64,000 nt of DNA from Diphasiastrum complanatum. Taxonomy: Eukaryota > Streptophyta > Lycopodiopsida > Lycopodiales > Lycopodiaceae. How positions within the stretch are numbered: the first letter of the stretch is position 1; every line of letters begins with the position of its first letter. Position numbers and translations under genes: made by a program. The DNA is taken from positions 10,441,948 to 10,505,947 of the forward strand of contig CM055114.1 of assembly GCA_029204225.1 (NCBI GenBank), written 5' to 3'. Below the pieces are notes generated by a model. That model was not told where the DNA came from, did no database searches, and saw only the letters and a list, made by a program, of their open reading frames with translations. Of the stretch, positions 59,724 to 64,000 are shown in pieces.

Positions 59724-61680
59724 GATCCTTATGCCTACAATAAAATGCCCTTTGGTCTTTGTAATGCATCAGCTACTTTCCAGAAAATTATGATGTTAAT
59801 TTTTGCTGCCTTTTTAAGAACATTTCTCGAAATTTTCATTGATGATTTCTGTGTTTACAGTAATGTCAAGACTCATATACAAAAACTGAAGTTTACATTA
59901 TAGAGGTGTCGAGACACTTGTTTGTCACTTCACCCCGAAAAATATTTTTTTGGTATGAGAAAAGTTATACTTCTGGGCCATAGAATATCTAGCAGAAGAA
60001 TTGAAGTCGACAAAAATAAAGTCGAAGTGATAAAGAATCTGTTGATACCTACAAATCTACGTGAACTAAGAGGTTTCTTAGGACATGTTGGTTACTATCG
60101 AAGATTTATCCAGAATCATGCCTATATTGCTGCAGCCCTTACACAGTTACTTAAGAACATTTGCTATTGGTGTTTGTTTGATCCAAAAGGAAAGACCATC
60201 CAATATACTATGCTAGCCACCAACTTAGCTCCTCGGAGAAAAATTATTCGACAACAAAAAAAGAAAGCACTTGGAATGACTTTTACTATAAAGAAATTTT
60301 GGCATTATTTGCTGGGATATGCTTTTATATTCCATGTTGATCATTATGCTTTGAAGTAGCTTGTTAATAAACCTAATTTATCTAGTCGAATAGCTCGCTA
60401 GATTTTGTTGCTACAAGAGTTCACATATCAAGTTGAGCTTCGTCAAGGAAAGTATCATACTAATGATGATTATCTTTCACGACTTAGTACGGGAAGGATT
60501 GAAGAGCCCTTAAGTGATGATTTTCTAGATAAAAATTTATTCGAAATATCTTCTACAAATTTTTTATATTCTGATATTATTATTTATCTCAAAGATCAGA
60601 TATATCCTGAAGGATATGACTTGGAGAAGAAGACAATATTTCAATACAAAGTTACACCTTGTACCATAATTAACAATGTTTTGTACAAGTTGGTGTAGAT
60701 CATCAGTTAAGATGGTGTCTTGAAGTGGAAGATATTCCAAAGATTATTCAAGCCTTACATTCCGAAGATGTCGGTGGACATTTCGCCATGAAGAACATTG
60801 TTAATAAGATAATGACTGCCAAATATTTGTGGCCTAGTATGTTTAAGAATGTCTCCATTTATATTCGATCTTGTGATCCATGCTTGAGATCTGGTAAACC
60901 AACCAATCTATGAATCGATCGTTGACGCCAATCATTCCACTTGCACCATTTGAAAAGTGGGGGATTGATTTTGTGGGTCCAATAAAACCAATTACTTGAC
61001 ACACTAAGTGTCGATAAATTTTGGTTGCGATGGATTATGCAACGAAGAATGTTGAAGCAGAAGCAACGAAACGAAACGATGCGAAAACTGTTGTTGCTTT
61101 TCTGTTCAAATCTATTATTACACGTTATGGTTGTTCTCTTGAGTTAGTCAGTGATTGTGGTACCCATTTTCTTAATGATATGATCTGACTACTGACTACT
61201 AATTTCCTAATCAAACACAGAAAGACAATCCCGTATAATCCTAAAGCCAACGGATAAACTGAAAGAGCAAATGGAATACTATGCAAGATCATAAATAAGA
61301 TCATTGTTTCACATGCTACAGATTGGGATCAAAAGCTACCTTTAGTGCTCTGGGCATATTGAAACACGAAGAAAATCACAATGAAACATACTCCTTATTT
61401 TCTTACATATGGTATGCATCCAATTCTGTCGATTGAATTCGAGGTGCCAACTTTTCGAATACAAGCACAACGAACATATATAGACTTAAGGTTAATGATT
61501 ATGCTTTGATCTATGATAGTCGTCATCAAAAATTTTCTGGAAAGCTACATATGAGATGGATGGGACCGTACAAGGTCATTGAAGTATTTGAAAATGGTTC
61601 TGTCTAGCTTCATTCATTGGACAATGAGTTATTTCCAACGCATATTAATGGTTCCAAACTGAAAAAGTCTTATCTCTGAC
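59724..61680 (+). pseudogene. Ty3/gypsy D pol: RT, RNase H, integrase (same family as gypsy B)
   Basis: Reading + gives YAYNKMPFGLCNASATFQK, EIFIDDFCVY, CLSLHPEKYFF and LRGFLGHVGYYRRFIQNHA. A shifted frame has KDHPIYYASHQLSSSEKNYS, then HYLLGYAFIFHVDHYAL and FTYQVELRQGKYHTNDDYLS. The integrase is ALHSEDVGGHFAMKNIVNK, SCDPCLRSGKPT, VAMDYATKNVEAEAT (first Asp), LVSDCGTHF (second Asp), then a stop before TERANGILCKI (Glu). The tail is MRWMGPYKVIEVFENGSV. Peptides align closely with gypsy B, for example DQIYPEGYDLEKKTIFQYKV against DQIYPDGYDLEQKTVFQYKV. It starts abruptly at RT, so gag, protease and the 5' LTR are gone. There are many stops. Confidence 0.93.
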
Positions 61681-62205
61681 GAAGGATTTCAAGGGGAGAA
61701 TCTTTTGAGAATCTTTCAAGTATATCTACCTCAAATTTTTCTTTTTCTTACTCCCAAATTTTTCTTGTTATTTACTATTTTATATTTTATTTACTTTTGG
61801 AATTTAGTAAATCTCTTTTTATTGATTGTTTAAATGTACATGTGTTCCCATATGTCATTCTCATTTTTTTCCTTTTTTTTTTTTTGACTACGTGTAAGCG
61901 TAGGCATAGGTTTTTTATTTGAATTTTAAACGGACTTAAGCTAATTAAGATTATCTTTTTAGCTGTCTTGAAAATCGATAAAGCTACCGCCTATGACTTA
62001 TGAATTTGACAGGTGTCAAATCATAGTTGCCATGTACTCATCGTCTCCACAGTGTCATCGTTTAACATTGTTACTTTCTATTTTTCATCTTACACTTTCT
62101 TTTTACTTACTCTTTCGTGTTCACTCGCTCTCGCTCTCCATTGCTAGCTCAATTGCTCTCGTGTTCACTGTTACTCTGCTACCAATCTCACAAATCTACC
62201 GAACA
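61681..62205 (+). other. Spacer between gypsy D pol and the downstream ORF
   Basis: AT-rich DNA with a T13 run near 61875. No LTR start is recognisable here, although a purine-rich AAGGGGAGAATC lies near 61692. Confidence 0.45.
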
Positions 62206-62207
62206 AT

Positions 62208-63061
62208 ATGGATTCTAGCGCAAGCACAAGCACCGGTGTAGCTATCAACTGGAAAATTCATACATCCATCCGACTTGCTTCAATTCACTCCTTATTGGAT
62301 CATTGCAGGTTGAGTAATTTGAAAGTGGACCCATCTATCGTGTTGCTAGAGATCAGCACCGAGTTTGTTCACTCCATTCACATGGTGGCTGACTCTAACT
62401 TCCAGGTTACATTGCGGAACAACACCTTTATTGCAAATGAAGTTGCATTCCCTGAAGCCCTTGAATTGCCAATTGATGGGGCAACCAACTCACTTCCAAG
62501 GACTCCATTGATGAGGCGACTTACTTTTTGTCGAACTGCTTTGTACCAAGCAAAGGGTACAAGATCACCATGGTGAGAGATGTGCAGATGAAATTTTTCT
62601 ACAAGTACACGAACCAGGTGTTGTTCATCACTGATGCTGATGCTACAATCTCAGCACAGAATTTTGGATACATGATAGAGGCTCTAGCAGGCCAACCAGT
62701 ATGCTTTGGCACTATAGCATACAAAGCATTTCTGCGCTAGATCAAACACAAGAAGTTTGTTGCAGTGGGAGCACATATCTCACGCTGGTGCGACCATTTC
62801 GGCATTCTTACATAGACAAAACGAGGTGTATTATCAAGTAGGATGCTGGCAACAATGACTATTGATTTATCAAGCCTCCTGCAGGGCACCCCTGTTCCAC
62901 AAGTCCATCCAGCAGCTGCCACAGCTATGGAAGTTGACACAACAGCAGTCCAGAAGGACTATGTTTCGGATGCTGCTATGCAGAATATATCTGAGCCCTC
63001 TACTGAAGAAACAAAATGTTTCTATTATCAAAGCTTTGCTAGCTTTCAGCCCTCACTCTGA
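62208..63061 (+). pseudogene. Extra ORF downstream of gypsy pol, function unknown
   Basis: From ATG at 62208 the reading is MDSSASTSTGVAINWKIHTS, then LVDPS-like helices and SNFQVTLRNNTFIANEVAFP. A frameshift near 62490 leads to IDEATYFLSNCFVPSKGYKI, VQMKFFYKYTNQVLFITDAD and AQNFGYMIEALAGQPVCFGT. After a stop near 62738 comes KKFVAVGAHISRWCDHFGIL, and a Pro/Ala/Thr-rich tail ends at 63061. The general layout recalls the additional ORF found 3' of pol in Athila/Tat elements, where an env-position ORF is sometimes present. I see no clear signal peptide or transmembrane segment, so I do not call it an envelope. It may belong to gypsy D or to a separate element. Confidence 0.5.
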
Positions 63062-63066
63062 CAAAA

Positions 63067-63324
63067 ATGCTCACGAACGCGAAAGTCAAAAGACACCAAG
63101 CGAAAATGTTCGCGAACACTCTGACGAAAAGACAAGAACACGAAAAATTCGTGAAAGAGATTTTTTTGCGGTACAATAGGAAAAAGTCAGATGACGAGAA
63201 AGTCAAACGACTCGAAGTGACACAAAAATCATCGCGACACCTTTTTTCTGCCCTCACGCTCCAAAAAGGACCAGCAAGATCGTGCAAGTACTCAGAAGTA
63301 CAAATATCTAATCTGATAGCATGA
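63067..63324 (+). pseudogene. Lys/Arg/Glu-rich short ORF
   Basis: An 85-codon frame (KRHQAKMFANTLTKRQEHEK, RYNRKKSDDEKVKRLE) directly follows the previous ORF in another frame. It may be its frameshifted C-terminal coiled-coil tail. It has no recognised family. Confidence 0.35.
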
Positions 63325-63614
63325 CGTCAATAGATACACTCTAAGTCATGGCTAATCTGCCACTCTTGTAATTCGTGATTAGCTATAGATGTTTAATCAC
63401 TCTAATCTAGAAGTTACACAACATGACTATATACTCTTCTGGTTGATGCATGATATGACACACATGAAGTAGTCTAATGCTAGTAAGCAAGACACACAGA
63501 CATAATACGCGTCCGCCTGTGTGAGAGACAATTCTGCATTGGATCTGTAGATCCACAAGTTCGCTAGTAAGCGAGACATTACTCATGGGAGAATTGTATG
63601 TCTCTCACGCCAAC

Positions 63615-63640
63615 GCACTGCATGGATCTGCATGCAGTGC
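63615..63640. other. Perfect 10-bp hairpin in LTR-proximal DNA
   Basis: GCACTGCATG (63615-63624) and CATGCAGTGC (63631-63640) are exact complements around a six-base loop. A looser inverted pair (GTGAGAGACAATTCT at about 63520, reversed near 63590-63608) encloses it. Confidence 0.75.
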
Positions 63641-63664
63641 TTGAAGAATCAGAAGAATTAATAG

Positions 63665-63942
63665 ATGCTCTTTGTAGCCATTGCGCACATATCACTCTTG
63701 TCTTGTCTGATTTTGAATGTAAATTAGTCTGCTACTATTCATGTGTCTGATTCACTTGTTCATAAAAATTTTGCACCTTGGTTTGAGTTTTGTTGAATGC
63801 TACATTAATCTGTTAACATAGTACAACAGTGTCTCTCTACATTTTGGAGGACTGTAAGAATGATACAGTTGGCAGTGACTAGCAATCATATCTGAAATCA
63901 ATCTGAATTGTTTGTTTTTCACGACTGCCATTCGCATTCGCA
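63665..63942 (+). mobile_element. 3' part of a copia-type 5' LTR
   Basis: This is the inverted counterpart of 59444-59722. It ends ATTCGCATTCGCA at 63942, four bases before a PBS, so it is the R/U5 part of a 5' LTR whose element continues beyond the window. The left boundary is set only by where similarity to the other copy ends. The true LTR probably begins further left, perhaps near 63325. Confidence 0.8.
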
Positions 63943-63946
63943 TTAG

Positions 63947-63958
63947 TGGTATCAGAGC
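63947..63958 (+). other. Primer-binding site, initiator tRNA-Met type
   Basis: TGGTATCAGAGC lies four bases after the LTR end. It marks a plus-strand element extending past 64000. Confidence 0.9.
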
Positions 63959-64000
63959 CTACCCTATCATAATCTGACATAGCCAAAGGCTATCAGATCC

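Overview
This is nuclear DNA from a land plant with a large, repeat-filled genome. The evidence is spliceosomal-type exon borders in a decayed cytochrome P450 of the plant type, LTR retrotransposons primed by initiator tRNA-Met (TGGTATCAGAGC) and tRNA-Asp (TGGCGCCGTTGCCGGGGA), Ty1/copia and several kinds of Ty3/gypsy elements, and long (GA)n microsatellites. A fern or lycophyte would fit the mixture, including the Penelope-like and C(2)C DDE-like pieces, but the sequence does not prove it. I see no intact host gene, no rRNA or functional tRNA gene, and no CRISPR array. Nearly everything is transposon debris layered by nested insertion, inversion and deletion.

Layout. 1-6550: a copia 3' end (+), a P450 pseudogene (-) without first and last exons, a copia integrase/RT fragment (-), a (AG)n tract and a second copia RNase H tail with its LTR start (+). 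7224-9700: a decayed copia fragment (-) and two long (GA)n tracts in GA-rich DNA. 11290-14350: tRNA-derived SINE-like repeats flanking the exons of an unrecognised decayed gene (+). 16340-17460: a gypsy gag fragment (-) with a 48-bp repeat. 19548-24300: the best preserved element, a copia (-) with gag, protease, integrase and RT, a leader with two tandem arrays, the PBS and part of the 5' LTR. 24790-27336: a complete non-autonomous LTR element with two 474-bp LTRs and no coding capacity.

27391-31450 is the 5' half of a chromovirus (+): LTR, PBS, gag, RNase H and start of integrase. Its 3' half type (integrase end, chromodomain, PPT, LTR) lies inverted at 39208-40625. Between them sit a decayed intron-containing DDE-like transposase gene (-, 31446-33560), a copia gag (-), a 30-bp minisatellite, GC-rich hairpins, a fold-back element and a (TC)n tract. 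45655-55470 is a nest on the minus strand: gypsy B lies inside the RT of gypsy C, and C lies in the leader of a copia element. 56470-57300 holds an RT fragment of Penelope-like type (+). 57775-63958 contains a copia gag scrap and coiled-coil ORF (-), an LTR fragment (-), a gypsy D RT-integrase (+, same family as B), a further ORF downstream of pol, and a second copy of the LTR in opposite orientation, followed by a PBS that starts an element running out of the window.

The elements do not form a pathway. What links them is their history: same-family copies (B and D; C and the 16.3-kb gag; the two copia RT segments; the two chromovirus halves) record repeated insertion followed by frameshift and stop-codon decay. 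The points most worth following up are the DDE-like gene, the Penelope-like RT, the non-autonomous LTR element, the element-specific tandem arrays in retrotransposon leaders, and the inverted LTR pairs.
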